NCBI RefSeq assembly: GCF_001570865.1
Contig: NZ_BCSM01000007.1
Coordinates: 1-64,000 of the forward strand
From: Rothia kristinae NBRC 15354
GTDB lineage: Bacteria; Actinomycetota; Actinomycetes; Actinomycetales; Micrococcaceae
Direction: 5' to 3'
DNA: 64,000 nt
Below the pieces are notes generated by a model, which worked only from the letters and a program-made list of their open reading frames with translations, did not search any database and was not told where the DNA came from. The stretch's first letter is position 1, and the number at the start of each line of letters is the position of its first letter. This document shows positions 15,341 to 24,254 of the stretch, piece after piece. The position numbers were made by a program, and so were the translations under genes.

Positions 15341-18211
15341 ATGCCCAGCTACGCCGACCAGTACCTCGCCGCCCGGGACCGCTCCTCCTTCGCCAAGACC
15401 CCGCTGGGGCGCTTCGCCGCCGGACTGGACTTCGAGCTGGATGACTTCCAGCTGCAGGCCTGCCGCGCCGTCGAGGACGGTGAAGGGGTGCTCGTGGCGG
15501 CGCCGACCGGGGCCGGGAAGACCGTCGTCGGCGAGTTCGCGGTGCATCTGGCCCGCGCCGAGGGCGCCAAGGCGTTCTACACGACCCCCATCAAGGCGCT
15601 GAGCAACCAGAAGTACCAGGACCTGGTGCGGGTGCACGGCGCGGACCGCGTCGGCCTGCTCACCGGGGACGTGTCGGTCAACACCGAGGCGCCGATCCTC
15701 GTGATGACCACCGAGGTGCTGCGCAACATGCTCTACGCCGGCTCCCCGACGCTGCGGGGCCTGCGCTACGTGGTCATGGACGAGGTGCACTACCTCGCCG
15801 ACCGCTTCCGCGGGGCCGTGTGGGAGGAGGTCATCATCCACCTGCCGGCCTCGGTCAGCGTCATCTCCCTGTCCGCGACCATCTCCAACGCCGAGGAGTT
15901 CGGGCAGTGGCTGGACGCCGTGCGCGGCTCCACACGCGTGGTGGTCTCCGAGCACCGGCCCGTGCCGCTGTGGCAGCACGTCATGGTCGGCTCGCGGTTG
16001 TTCGACCTGTTCTCCGGGGACACCACGATCGCCCAGGCCGCGGACATCGTGCGCGATCGCGGGGCCGACCAGGTGAGGGTCAACCCGGACCTGCTGCAGG
16101 CCACCTCCCACCGCACAGGTCCCCGGCGCGGGCGCCGCGGCGGGCAGCGACCCCGCACCCCGCGGACCCGCCGGGCCCCGCGCCCGGTGGTGCTGCAGGA
16201 GATGGATCGGGAGGGTCTGCTGCCCTCGATCGTGTTCATCTTCTCCCGAGCCGCCTGCGACGACGCCGTGCGCCAGTGCATCGACGCCGATCTGCGCCTG
16301 ACCGACGACCGCCAGGCCCGGCTCATCCGGGCCTACCTCGCGGAGGCCACGGTCGGGGTGCCGCTGAAGGATCTGCGCGTGCTGGGATACGACACCTGGC
16401 GGGAGGGCCTGACCCGCGGCATCGCCGCCCACCACGCGGGGATGCTCCCGCTGTTCAAGGAGATCGTGGAGCAGCTGTTCTCCCAGGGGCTGGTCAAGGC
16501 CGTGTTCGCGACCGAGACCCTGGCCCTGGGCATCAACATGCCGGCCCGCTCCGTCGTGCTGGAGAAGCTCACCAAGTTCAACGGCGAACGCCACGTGGAC
16601 ATCTCACCGGGGGAGTACACCCAGCTGACCGGGCGGGCCGGGCGGCGCGGCATCGACGTCGAGGGCCACGCCGTGGTGCTGTGGAACGACGGGATGGACG
16701 CCAAGTCCATCGCCGGGCTGGCCTCCCGCCGAACCTATCCCCTCTACTCGAGCTTCAAGCCCACGTACAACATGTCCGTGAACCTGCTGGATCGCTTCGG
16801 GGTCGAGCGGACGATGACCATTCTGGAGTCCTCCTTCGCCCAGTTCCAGGCGGATCGCTCCGTGGTCAGCCAGGCCGCGAAGGTCCGCCGCCAGGAGCAG
16901 GCCCTCGCCGGGTACGAGGAGTCCATGACCTGCCACCTCGGGGACTACGCGGAATATGTGGACCTGAAGTACAGGTTGAATCAGCTGGAGAAGAAGTCCA
17001 CCCGGGACCGCCGCTTCGCCCGCCGGGCCGTCGCCGCGGACGACCTGCGGCTGCTGCAGCCCGGGGACATCCTCGAGGTCCCCCATGGGAAGCACGCCGG
17101 GCACGCCGTCGTGATCGCCCGGCCTCAGGAGGCCCGGGACGTGCAGGTGGGGGTGGTCACCGAGGCCGCTCAGCTGCGTCAGCTGCGTCCGGAGGACTTC
17201 GCGGGTGCTGTGCGCCCGGTCTCCCGGGCCAAGATGCCCAAGGGTTTCGCCCCCCGCAGCGCTCAGGAGCGCCGGGATATGGCCTCGCGCATGTTCGCCG
17301 CCCTGCGCGAGCACAAACCGCCCCGCTCGATCTCCGGGGCGCGGGAGGCCGACTTCGATCCGGCCCGGGACACCCGCCGGGAGGAGATCGATCGACTGCG
17401 CACCGCGGTGGAGTCCCACCCGTGCCACGGCTGCTCCCACCGCGAGGAGCACGCCCGCTGGTTCAACCGGTGGGTGCGCCTGCGCCGGGAGACCGACGCC
17501 CTGCGCCGGGAGATCGACTCCCGCACGAGCACCATCGCCCACCGGTTCCAGCGCATCACCGACCTGCTCACCGACTACGGCTACGTCGAGCGCGGCGGCG
17601 AGCGCGAGGAGCTGAGACTGACCCCGCTGGCGGCGCCGCTGCGCCGGATCTACGGGGAGCGGGACCTACTGACCAGCCTTGCCCTGAGCGACGGGGTCTT
17701 CGACGATCTGGACCCGGCGGCCCTGGCCGCGGCCGTGACCGCCGTCGTGCATGAGGGCAAGCGCGAGGCCACGGAGTTCCTCGGCCGGTATCCCGCGGGC
17801 CTGGGGGAGCGGATGGCCCAGCTGCGCCGGCTCTGGCAGCGGCTGACCGAGGCCGAGCGGCACCACCGCCTGCCCGAGACCCCCGCGCCGGACGTCGGGC
17901 TGATGTGGTCCATGCACCGCTGGGCCCGGGGGGACAGCCTCGCGCAGTCCCTGGAGAACTCCGGGCTGGCGGCCGGGGACTTCGTACGCGCCGCGAAGCA
18001 GGTCATCGACGCGCTGGATCAGCTCGGACACGCCCGCGCAGAGGATCCCGACTGGCGCACCCTGTGCGAGGCCGCCGCGGCCCGCGTGCGCCGCGGCGTC
18101 GTGCTGCACGAGCTGGACCCGCAGGCGCGCACCCCCGATGAGGCCGCGGCGCAGGAGCCCCGAGCGCAGGCACCGCGCGGGGAGGAACCGATCGAGGAGG
18201 AGCGGCGATGA
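15341..18211 (+). CDS. helY: Ski2-like DEVH-box RNA helicase (HelY type)
   Basis: A 956-residue superfamily 2 helicase related to Ski2/Mtr4 and mycobacterial HelY. Walker A is APTGAGKT (54-61) and Walker B is DEVH (147-150). ISLSATISNAEEF is motif III. GINMPARSVVLEKLTKFNGERH and YTQLTGRAGRRGID form motifs IVa-VI. A DUF-type C-terminal helical region follows, with CHGC at about 690 where Mtr4-like proteins vary. It probably unwinds structured RNA during turnover. Its stop overlaps the next gene in ATGA. Confidence 0.93.
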   Translation: MPSYADQYLAARDRSSFAKTPLGRFAAGLDFELDDFQLQACRAVEDGEGVLVAAPTGAGKTVVGEFAVHLARAEGAKAFYTTPIKALSNQKYQDLVRVHGADRVGLLTGDVSVNTEAPILVMTTEVLRNMLYAGSPTLRGLRYVVMDEVHYLADRFRGAVWEEVIIHLPASVSVISLSATISNAEEFGQWLDAVRGSTRVVVSEHRPVPLWQHVMVGSRLFDLFSGDTTIAQAADIVRDRGADQVRVNPDLLQATSHRTGPRRGRRGGQRPRTPRTRRAPRPVVLQEMDREGLLPSIVFIFSRAACDDAVRQCIDADLRLTDDRQARLIRAYLAEATVGVPLKDLRVLGYDTWREGLTRGIAAHHAGMLPLFKEIVEQLFSQGLVKAVFATETLALGINMPARSVVLEKLTKFNGERHVDISPGEYTQLTGRAGRRGIDVEGHAVVLWNDGMDAKSIAGLASRRTYPLYSSFKPTYNMSVNLLDRFGVERTMTILESSFAQFQADRSVVSQAAKVRRQEQALAGYEESMTCHLGDYAEYVDLKYRLNQLEKKSTRDRRFARRAVAADDLRLLQPGDILEVPHGKHAGHAVVIARPQEARDVQVGVVTEAAQLRQLRPEDFAGAVRPVSRAKMPKGFAPRSAQERRDMASRMFAALREHKPPRSISGAREADFDPARDTRREEIDRLRTAVESHPCHGCSHREEHARWFNRWVRLRRETDALRREIDSRTSTIAHRFQRITDLLTDYGYVERGGEREELRLTPLAAPLRRIYGERDLLTSLALSDGVFDDLDPAALAAAVTAVVHEGKREATEFLGRYPAGLGERMAQLRRLWQRLTEAERHHRLPETPAPDVGLMWSMHRWARGDSLAQSLENSGLAAGDFVRAAKQVIDALDQLGHARAEDPDWRTLCEAAAARVRRGVVLHELDPQARTPDEAAAQEPRAQAPRGEEPIEEERR

Positions 18212-19077
18212 GCGCGCAGCAGCAGATACGAACGGCCGATCGGAGCGCGGCGACGGTGATCTACCGGAACGGCTCCGTGTACTCGCCGGTCGATCCCTTC
18301 GCCACCGCGCTGCTGGTCCAGGACGGCCGGATCCGCTGGGTCGGGCAGGAAGCCGGGGCCGACTCCCTCACGGACGCGCACGTGCACACCGTGGACCTGG
18401 ACGGCCTGCTGCTGACCCCCAGCTTCGCGGCCGCCGGACCGGAGCCCTCGGAAGAGCGGGGCTGGCTGGACCTGCGGCGGGCCGGCGTGCACGCGGTCCT
18501 GGATCCGCAGCGCGGGTGGGTGGACGCCGCCGGTCAGCGCAGCCCGCTTCCCGCGCGCGTGCGGCGCCTGGGCCCGCAGGGACCCCTGGATCCGGCGCAG
18601 GCCGAGCAGGCGGAGGGCGATCCGCTGCTCGTGCTGGCCCCGGAGGACGCACCGGAGCCGGGCGGATGGATCGACGTGGCCCGGGCGGGCCTGAGCGCCG
18701 GGCGACCCCTGGGCGTGGCCGAGGTCCTCGAACCCGGAACGGCCCCGCGGCCGTGGCGGCTCACGCTGGCGGCCCTGCGCCTTGAGCAGCAGGGCCCCGG
18801 GATCTCCACCCGCGGCTGCTTCGGGCTGCAGACCCGCGGGGTGCGTCGGGTCTGCGGCGTCGACGGACCCTTCGGCGGCCAGCTCGTGCCGGAGGCCCCC
18901 GCGGATCTCATCGGGTGGCGCACGGAGGCGCTCATGGTGCAGACCGCCGATGAGAGGATCGCCGCATGGAGCACGGATCCCCGAGCCCGCACCCCGCTGC
19001 TGCCCGCGCTGGGGCCGGATGTCCCGCTCCCGCAGGCCCGCCTCTCCCTGATCGGCACCTCGGAGCTGACCTGGTGA
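18208..19077 (+). CDS. Degenerate amidohydrolase-like protein
   Basis: A 289-residue protein. Residues 16-75 resemble the N-terminal beta-sandwich of amidohydrolases ([45 protein letters not shown]). The HxH metal motif that should follow TPSF is replaced by AAAGPEP, and no later conserved His/Asp metal ligands are evident. The rest is far shorter than an amidohydrolase barrel. It is probably a non-catalytic derivative. It overlaps helY by 4 nt (ATGA), so it is coupled to it. Related genes next to helY and ppm1 in Micrococcaceae are often called amidohydrolase; I doubt the enzymatic label. Confidence 0.7.
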   Translation: MSAQQQIRTADRSAATVIYRNGSVYSPVDPFATALLVQDGRIRWVGQEAGADSLTDAHVHTVDLDGLLLTPSFAAAGPEPSEERGWLDLRRAGVHAVLDPQRGWVDAAGQRSPLPARVRRLGPQGPLDPAQAEQAEGDPLLVLAPEDAPEPGGWIDVARAGLSAGRPLGVAEVLEPGTAPRPWRLTLAALRLEQQGPGISTRGCFGLQTRGVRRVCGVDGPFGGQLVPEAPADLIGWRTEALMVQTADERIAAWSTDPRARTPLLPALGPDVPLPQARLSLIGTSELTW

Positions 19078-19125
19078 GAGGCCCGTCGGACGGGGTGCCC
19101 GGTCGCTGGGTCGGTGCGGGGAAGG

Positions 19126-19147
19126 GCTGGCCGATATACTGGCCAGC
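19126..19147 (+). promoter_or_regulatory. ppm1 promoter: -10 (TATACT) flanked by a perfect inverted repeat
   Basis: TATACT at 19135-19140 is enclosed by GCTGGCC (19126-19132) and GGCCAGC (19141-19147). The repeat brackets the -10, so a repressor bound here would block RNA polymerase. Transcription would start near 19147, about 55 nt before the gene. Confidence 0.45.
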
Positions 19148-19201
19148 GACCCGAGACTATGCTCGCCGCGCGCCCTGGGACGCGGCGATGAGGAGTGCCC
19201 T

Positions 19202-19957
19202 GTGCGACTGAAGACCCTGACCGTGATCCCCACGTATGACGAACGGGAGGCGCTGCCGGTGGTGGTGCGTCGCCTGCGCGCCGCGCAGCCGCAGGTGCAC
19301 ATCCTGGTGGTCGATGACAACAGCCCCGACGGCACGGGACAGCTGGCCGATGAGATCGCGGCCGCCGATGAGCACGTGCACGTCCTGCACCGGCAGGGTA
19401 AGGCCGGCCTCGGCGCGGCCTATCTGGCCGGCTTCCGCTGGGGCCTGGAGCGGGACTACGACGTGCTGGTGGAGATGGACGCGGACTGCTCGCACCAGCC
19501 CGAGCAGCTGGGCCGCCTGCTGGAGGCCGTGGAGCGGGGCGCGGATCTGGCCATCGGCTCCCGGTACGTCCCGGGCGGCGAGACCGAGAACTGGCCGTGG
19601 TACCGGCAGGCGCTCTCCCGCGGCGCGAATGTGTACACCCAGGTGATGCTGGGCACCGGGGTCAAGGACATCACCGCCGGCTACCGGGCTTTCCGACGGA
19701 CCACCCTGGAGCGGATCGACCTGGACGGCGTCGAATCCGTGGGCTACTGCTTCCAGGTGGATCTGGGGTGGCGAGCGGAGCTGGCCGGGATGCGCGTGGT
19801 GGAGGTGCCCATCACCTTCGTCGAGCGCGAGGTGGGCAACTCCAAGATGGATTCCGGGGTCATCCTGGAGTCCATGACGAAGGTGGCCCGGTGGGGCCTG
19901 AGTGCGCGGGCCGCAACCTTGGGCCGCCGCGTGCGCCAGCTGTTCTCCCGAGCCTGA
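19202..19957 (+). CDS. ppm1: Polyprenol-phosphate mannosyltransferase (Ppm1-type)
   Basis: A 251-residue GT2-family enzyme. It transfers mannose from GDP-mannose to a polyprenyl phosphate, giving the lipid donor used for protein mannosylation and lipoglycans at the membrane. [12 protein letters not shown] starts the nucleotide fold; [10 protein letters not shown] and [11 protein letters not shown] carry the metal and GDP-binding aspartates; IGSRYVPGG and YRAFRR follow. There is no C-terminal membrane anchor and no fused N-acyltransferase, unlike the M. tuberculosis protein. GTG at 19202 is preceded by GAGGAG with normal spacing. Confidence 0.92.
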   Translation: MRLKTLTVIPTYDEREALPVVVRRLRAAQPQVHILVVDDNSPDGTGQLADEIAAADEHVHVLHRQGKAGLGAAYLAGFRWGLERDYDVLVEMDADCSHQPEQLGRLLEAVERGADLAIGSRYVPGGETENWPWYRQALSRGANVYTQVMLGTGVKDITAGYRAFRRTTLERIDLDGVESVGYCFQVDLGWRAELAGMRVVEVPITFVEREVGNSKMDSGVILESMTKVARWGLSARAATLGRRVRQLFSRA

Positions 19958-20015
19958 GCAGCCCAGGCGGCAGGGGAGTAAGCCGGCGCCGTCGGGCCCG
20001 TTCCCACAGCATGAG

Positions 20016-20056
20016 AAAGGCCCCCGCGCACCCGTGAAGGGTGGGCGGGGGCCTTT
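20016..20056. terminator. Bidirectional terminator between ppm1 and rbpA
   Basis: An 18-bp near-perfect stem (AAAGGCCCCCGC and on, pairing with GCGGGGGCCTTT; one mismatch) with loop GTGAAG. The stem has A/T runs at both outer ends, so it can stop transcription of both convergent genes. Confidence 0.8.
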
Positions 20057-20125
20057 CGCCGCCCTCAGCGCTCCGCGGTCGCACCGTCTGCGGCGCAAGG
20101 AGCGCGGCGTGGGTCTTCCGGCGCC

Positions 20126-20461
20126 TCAGACGGCGTGGCGCTCCCGGTAGTACTCGAGGCGCTGCTGGAGGGTCTGCTCCAGCTCCTCCATGCTGCGCCG
20201 CTCCAGCAGCATGTCCCAGTGCGTGCGCACGGGCTTCTCGTGGGAGGCGTCCGGCTTGGACCCGTCCACCAGCACGGCCTCCTTGCCCGACTTGGCGGTC
20301 CAGGTCGGGGGGATCTCCGCCTCGGCGGCGAAGATCACGAAGACCCGCTCGCCGTCCTCGGTGCGGTACTCCACCCGCTGGCGCGGGGCCGGCTCCACAC
20401 CGGCTTCGGTCTCCATGGACTGAGAGCCCAGGCGCATGCCCCGGAGGCTGCGATCGCTCAT
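20126..20461 (-). CDS. rbpA: RNA polymerase-binding protein RbpA
   Basis: A 111-residue actinobacterial transcription factor that binds RNA polymerase and group 1/2 sigma factors and stabilises the open complex. The sequence follows the family: RGMRLGSQSMETE at the N-terminus, VEYRTEDGERVFVIFAAEAEIP in the core, and RTHWDMLLERRSMEELE, the sigma-interacting segment, at residues 79-95. The core lacks the cysteines that bind zinc in the Streptomyces protein. ATG at 20461 has AAGGGA upstream. Confidence 0.96.
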   Translation of the reverse strand: MSDRSLRGMRLGSQSMETEAGVEPAPRQRVEYRTEDGERVFVIFAAEAEIPPTWTAKSGKEAVLVDGSKPDASHEKPVRTHWDMLLERRSMEELEQTLQQRLEYYRERHAV

Positions 20462-20493
20462 CGGTGATCCCTTCGCATGTCTCGTCCCGGTCT

Positions 20494-20532
20494 CCGGCTC
20501 GCGAGCCGGGGACGCGCTTTTCTGTCACCCTA
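20494..20532 (-). promoter_or_regulatory. rbpA promoter -10 (TAGGGT) and leader palindrome
   Basis: On the - strand, TAGGGT spans 20532-20527, about 66 nt upstream of rbpA. A 16-bp perfect palindrome (CCGGCTCGCGAGCCGG, 20494-20509) lies inside the predicted 5' leader. Confidence 0.4.
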
Positions 20533-20601
20533 CAACCGGACGGACCGGCCCGTTATTCCCCGGGATGCCCGGTTCATCCTGGGCCGACCCGCACCGGCGG
20601 T

Positions 20602-21777
20602 TCAGGAGCGGGCGGGTCCCTCGTCGGGCTCGGCGCCGGCCTCGGGTTCGGCTGCGGTGCCGGAGGCGGGGGTGCGGGGGAAGGGATCCGCCGCGGACGC
20701 CGGGGCCTCCGGGTCGATGCTGGAGGGCGGCATCTCGAATTCGTCGGGATCCACGCTGGTGCGCGTGGGATCCGCGGTGAGGTCCTCATCGGTGATGCGA
20801 AGCTCTGGGCTGTCCACGATCGGCTCGTCCTCCGGTTCAGGCTCCGGGGCGGGCTCCTGCTCATCCGTCCCGCCGAAGGGGGAGAGGGGATCCCCGGGGG
20901 TGCCGTCGCCGAAGGCCTTGCCGATGCCGCGCAGGGCGTCGCCGAGCTCGGTCGGCACGAACCACAGCTTGTTCGCGCTGCCCTCGGCCAGCTTCGGCAG
21001 GGTCTGCAGGTACTGGTAGCTGAGCAGCTTCTGGGTCGGCTTAGCCCGGTGGATCGCGGTGAACACCTTGTGCACGGCCTGAGCCTCGCCGTCGGCCCGC
21101 AGAATCGCGGCCTTCGCGTCGCCTTCCGCGGAGAGGATCGCGGCCTGGCGCTCACCCTCCGCGGTGAGGATCTGGGACTGCTTCTCGCCCTCGGCCGTCA
21201 GGATCGCGGCACGCCGGTCCCGCTCGGCGCGCATCTGCTTCTCCATCGAATCCTGGATGGAGGCCGGCGGGGTGATCTCCTTGATGTCCACGCGGGACAC
21301 GCGCAGCCCCCAGCGCCCGGTGGTCGAGTCCAGGACCCCGCGCAACTCGGCGTTGATCTGATCGCGGGACGTCAGGGTCTGCTCCAGGTTCAGCCCGCCG
21401 ACGACGTTGCGCAGGGTCGCGCTGGTCAGCTCGTCCACGGCGTGGATGTAATTGGTGATCTCGTAGGTCGCCGCCTGCGGATCGGTGACCTGGAAGTAGA
21501 CCACGGTGTCGATGCCGACCACGAGGTTGTCCTCGGTGATCACGGACTGGGACGGGAAGGAGACCACCTGCTCGCGCAAGTCGATCAGGGGCAGCACCCG
21601 GTCGATGAACGGCACCGTGAAGTGCAGACCGGGGTTCAAGGTGGTGTGGTACTTGCCCAGGCGCTCGACGATCCCGGCACGAGCCTGGGGGATGATGCGC
21701 ACGGCCTTGAACAGCACGACCGCGACGAACAGGATGAGCAGGGCCAGCAGGATCAGTCCTGCGGTTCCGCCGTTCAT
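20602..21777 (-). CDS. SPFH/band-7 (stomatin-like) membrane protein
   Basis: A 391-residue stomatin/paraslipin-type protein. A single N-terminal membrane helix (AGLILLALLILFVAVVLF) is followed by the band-7 domain (IIPQARAGIVERLGKYHTTLNPGLHFTVP), and then a coiled-coil stretch with repeated LTAEGEKQ / LTAEGERQ / LSAEGDAK units. An acidic, Pro-rich tail closes the protein. Such proteins form oligomeric scaffolds in lipid microdomains. I chose ATG at 21777 because GAGGAG lies upstream and the helix starts immediately; the open frame before it is not homologous. It follows the NfeD gene by 64 nt on the same strand, the classic stomatin/NfeD pairing. Confidence 0.92.
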   Translation of the reverse strand: MNGGTAGLILLALLILFVAVVLFKAVRIIPQARAGIVERLGKYHTTLNPGLHFTVPFIDRVLPLIDLREQVVSFPSQSVITEDNLVVGIDTVVYFQVTDPQAATYEITNYIHAVDELTSATLRNVVGGLNLEQTLTSRDQINAELRGVLDSTTGRWGLRVSRVDIKEITPPASIQDSMEKQMRAERDRRAAILTAEGEKQSQILTAEGERQAAILSAEGDAKAAILRADGEAQAVHKVFTAIHRAKPTQKLLSYQYLQTLPKLAEGSANKLWFVPTELGDALRGIGKAFGDGTPGDPLSPFGGTDEQEPAPEPEPEDEPIVDSPELRITDEDLTADPTRTSVDPDEFEMPPSSIDPEAPASAADPFPRTPASGTAAEPEAGAEPDEGPARS

Positions 21778-21841
21778 GGTTTCTCCTCGGGGGTCAGGGA
21801 GGGGACGCGGCCCCGCCGGTGATGGTGGATGGTGTCGAGGG

Positions 21842-22321
21842 TCAGTGGGCGGAGACGGAGGACTCGCCGGCATCGGCGTCGGGGTCGACCACAGCGGTCG
21901 CCCCGTCGATGCGCACGACCCGTCCGAAGGCGCCGGTGTCCAGGCTCAGCCCGCCCGCGCTGCGAGCGGTCCAGACGTCGCCTTCCAGGCGCACCAGCCC
22001 CTGGAGGCCGGTGACCCGCTCCAGGGCCTGCACGGGTCGACCCACCAGCGCCTCGGCGTTGTTGCGGGTCTCCGGGGTGTTGCGGTTCAGCCGCCGGACC
22101 ATGGACGGGCGCACCAGACCGAGCAGGGCCAGGGAGACCGCGGCGAACACCAGCACCTGGATCGGCCAGGAACCGGTGGCGACGGCGGTCACCGCGGCGG
22201 CCGCCGCGCCGCCGGCCATCATCAGGCAGACGAACTCCAGCGAGAACATCTCGATCACGCCGAGCAGGAGCACGACCAGCAGCCACAGGGCCCAGGGATT
22301 CTGTGCGAACCAGTCGAACAT
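21842..22321 (-). CDS. NfeD-family membrane protein
   Basis: A 159-residue NfeD short form. Three to four hydrophobic segments (ALWLLVVLLLGVIEMF, FVCLMMAGGAAAAAVTAV, IQVLVFAAVSLALLGLV) precede a C-terminal OB-fold (ALVGRPVQALERVTGLQGLVRLEGDVWTARS). NfeD proteins partner with the adjacent stomatin in membrane quality control or lipid-domain organisation; the exact role is not settled. ATG at 22321 has GGAGAGGAA upstream. Confidence 0.9.
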   Translation of the reverse strand: MFDWFAQNPWALWLLVVLLLGVIEMFSLEFVCLMMAGGAAAAAVTAVATGSWPIQVLVFAAVSLALLGLVRPSMVRRLNRNTPETRNNAEALVGRPVQALERVTGLQGLVRLEGDVWTARSAGGLSLDTGAFGRVVRIDGATAVVDPDADAGESSVSAH

Positions 22322-22421
22322 GGCGGGTGGGTTCCTCTCCGGTGGCGATGTCGGCTCGTGCTCACCATCCTGCCGAATCCGGGCACCGAGGGCCACCTCA
22401 TGCGCGGGATCCCGCCGCCCC

Positions 22422-22451
22422 ATAACACGCCGATAATCGACATTATGTAAA
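22422..22451 (-). promoter_or_regulatory. NfeD-stomatin operon promoter
   Basis: On the - strand, TTTACA (22451-22446) and TGTTAT (22427-22422) are separated by 18 bp, a good -35/-10 pair. The spacer contains GACATTATGT (22439-22448 as read on +), a near-palindrome that recurs at the ctaE promoter. Confidence 0.5.
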
Positions 22452-22512
22452 GTTGAGCGCGGAGCGCCCCTCCTCCGGCGGCGGCGGATGCGGCTCGAAA
22501 CGAGGTCCCCGG

Positions 22513-22518
22513 TAGATT
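22513..22518 (+). promoter_or_regulatory. -10 (TAGATT) for the DUF3054 gene, leaderless candidate
   Basis: TAGATT ends 8 nt before ATG 22527, so the transcript should start at or next to the codon. Confidence 0.45.
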
Positions 22519-22526
22519 CGGAGATC

Positions 22527-22931
22527 ATGAGCTCTCGGCATCCCCGCACCACCGCATCATCCTCCGACGCCGCGCCGACGCGGGCGGTGTGGCCCGTTCT
22601 GACGGCCGACGTTCTCGCTGTCGTGGTGTTCGCCGGCCTCGGCAGGCTCTCGCACGGCGAAGATCTGCTGGGCACCCCGGTGACGGCTTGGCCGTTCCTC
22701 GTCGGCCTGGCCGTCACCTGGCTGGTCTGCCGCGCCTGGCGCGCCCCGGGCGGGCTCTGGCCCACCGGGATCGTCGTGTGGCTGGGCACGGTGCTGCTCG
22801 GCATGGTGCTGCGCCGCCTCGTCGGTGAGGGCACACACTGGAGCTTCGTCGTCGTGACCCTGATCGTCACCGGGATCTTCCTGCTCGGGCACCGTGCGCT
22901 GGGGCGGCTGCTCGCCCGCCGTTGCCCCTGA
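22527..22931 (+). CDS. DUF3054 family membrane protein
   Basis: A 134-residue membrane protein of the DUF3054 family. It has four hydrophobic helices (about 22-40, 52-70, 81-99, 106-126) separated by short loops. VTAWPFLVGLAVTWLVCRAWR and GGLWPTGIVVWLGTVLLGM are the recognisable blocks. The function is unknown. ATG at 22527 is supported by the TAGATT -10 8 nt upstream; an ORF start at 22488 would add 13 residues that lie across the promoter. It converges on trpD with 22 bp between stops. Confidence 0.8.
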   Translation: MSSRHPRTTASSSDAAPTRAVWPVLTADVLAVVVFAGLGRLSHGEDLLGTPVTAWPFLVGLAVTWLVCRAWRAPGGLWPTGIVVWLGTVLLGMVLRRLVGEGTHWSFVVVTLIVTGIFLLGHRALGRLLARRCP

Positions 22932-22949
22932 GGACATCCGGCAGAGGTC

Positions 22950-22966
22950 AACCTCAAGCTGAGGTT
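22950..22966. terminator. Weak hairpin between DUF3054 and trpD
   Basis: AACCTCA, loop AGC, TGAGGTT overlaps the last codons of trpD. It is a perfect 7-bp stem between convergent genes; no long T run. Confidence 0.3.
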
Positions 22967-24033
22967 GTGTCTTCGTCGAGCTCTCCATCGGTCAGGAACC
23001 GGATCCAGCGCTCCAGCAACCGCTGCGCGGCCCCCGAATCCAGGGCCCGCTGCGCGCGCGGAATCGCCTCGACGATCCGCTCGGCCAGCGGGCGGCCGAC
23101 GTCCGCCCGGCGCGCCACGAGCCCGGCGGCGGCGTTGAGCACGACGGTGTCCCGGATGGGACCCGGCTCCCCCGCCAGCACCCGGCGGATCACCTCCGCA
23201 TTGTGCGCGGCGTCCCGGCCGGTGATGTCCTCCAGGGTGTTTCCGGGCAGGTCCACGTCCGCCGGCTCCAGGCGCACCCGCTGGATCTGCCCGTCCGCAG
23301 TCTCCCAGATCTCGTTGGGCCCGATCAGGCTGAGCTCATCGAGGTTCCGGGCGCCGGTGAAGACGAGGGCGCGGTCCCCGCGGCGGGCGAAGACCTCCGC
23401 CATGAGCGGAGCCATCCTCGGGTCCGCGACGCCGATCACCGAGGAGCGCACCCGGGCGGGGTTGGCCAGCGGCCCCAGCACGTTGAACACGGTCGGGACG
23501 CCGAGGGCGCGGCGCACCGGGGCGATGTGGCGCATCGCCGGGTGGTAGGTGTTGGCGAACAGGAAGCTGAATCCGACGGCGTCGGCGGCCGCCTCGATCC
23601 GCTCCTGGGGGGCATCCAGGGGCGCCCCGAGGCGCTCCAGGGCATCCGCGGAGCCGGTCGCGGAGGTCGAGGCGCGGTTGCCGTGCTTGACCACCTTCTC
23701 CCCCGCGCCGGCGATCGTCAGGGCCGCCATCGTCGAGATGTTCACCGTGTTGTGCCGGTCCCCGCCCGTGCCCACGATGTCCACGGCCTCCCGTGAGCCG
23801 GCATAGGGCCGGGCCATGGCGAGCATGGTTTCGGCCAGGCCCCGCAGCTCGGCGGCCGTCTCCCCCTTGGTGCGCAGCCCGACCAGGAATCCGGCCACGA
23901 CCACGGGGTCCGCACTCCCGCTCATCATCTCGCGCATGGCCCAGGCGGCCTGCTCCTCGGTGAGGTCCTCCCGCCGTTCGATGGCGAGGAGGAGCTGCGT
24001 CCAGCTGGTTCCGGTGCTCTGCTGCGTCGTCAT
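22954..24033 (-). CDS. trpD: Anthranilate phosphoribosyltransferase
   Basis: A 359-residue enzyme that joins anthranilate to PRPP in the second step of tryptophan synthesis. GTGGD at residues 88-92 binds the PRPP pyrophosphate, KHGNRASTS follows, and HPAMRHIAPVRRALGVPTVFNVLGPLANP is the hinge/anthranilate block. No other trp genes are in the window, so it is unlinked from the trp operon, which is frequent in actinobacteria. ATG at 24033 follows a TAGTCT -10 by 7 nt and has no leader, so transcription attenuation is unlikely. Confidence 0.95.
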   Translation of the reverse strand: MTTQQSTGTSWTQLLLAIERREDLTEEQAAWAMREMMSGSADPVVVAGFLVGLRTKGETAAELRGLAETMLAMARPYAGSREAVDIVGTGGDRHNTVNISTMAALTIAGAGEKVVKHGNRASTSATGSADALERLGAPLDAPQERIEAAADAVGFSFLFANTYHPAMRHIAPVRRALGVPTVFNVLGPLANPARVRSSVIGVADPRMAPLMAEVFARRGDRALVFTGARNLDELSLIGPNEIWETADGQIQRVRLEPADVDLPGNTLEDITGRDAAHNAEVIRRVLAGEPGPIRDTVVLNAAAGLVARRADVGRPLAERIVEAIPRAQRALDSGAAQRLLERWIRFLTDGELDEDTTSA

Positions 24034-24040
24034 GCCTTAA

Positions 24041-24046
24041 AGACTA
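24041..24046 (-). promoter_or_regulatory. trpD -10 (TAGTCT), leaderless promoter
   Basis: On the - strand, TAGTCT is followed by 7 nt and the ATG of trpD. Confidence 0.5.
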
Positions 24047-24254
24047 GGAGAACACGCGCGCAGGGTGCGCCGCCACCCTGGGGAGCATCCGCACGTGTTC
24101 TGGGAGTCTGCTGGGAACCGCTCCCCTGCCCTTGCCATCCGCGCCGGTACGGGTTACGTGATCTTTACGATGGTCGGCGGCCGGAAACACGCGGGATTCG
24201 GCGGGCCGCAGGCCCTGTGAGGGACACGCCGAGGGGTCGACATGGGCGCGCCTG

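Noticed and set aside
24034-24254. A small coding gene between trpD and ctaE.
   Set aside because: Only very short frames exist, and the stretch holds the two divergent promoters.
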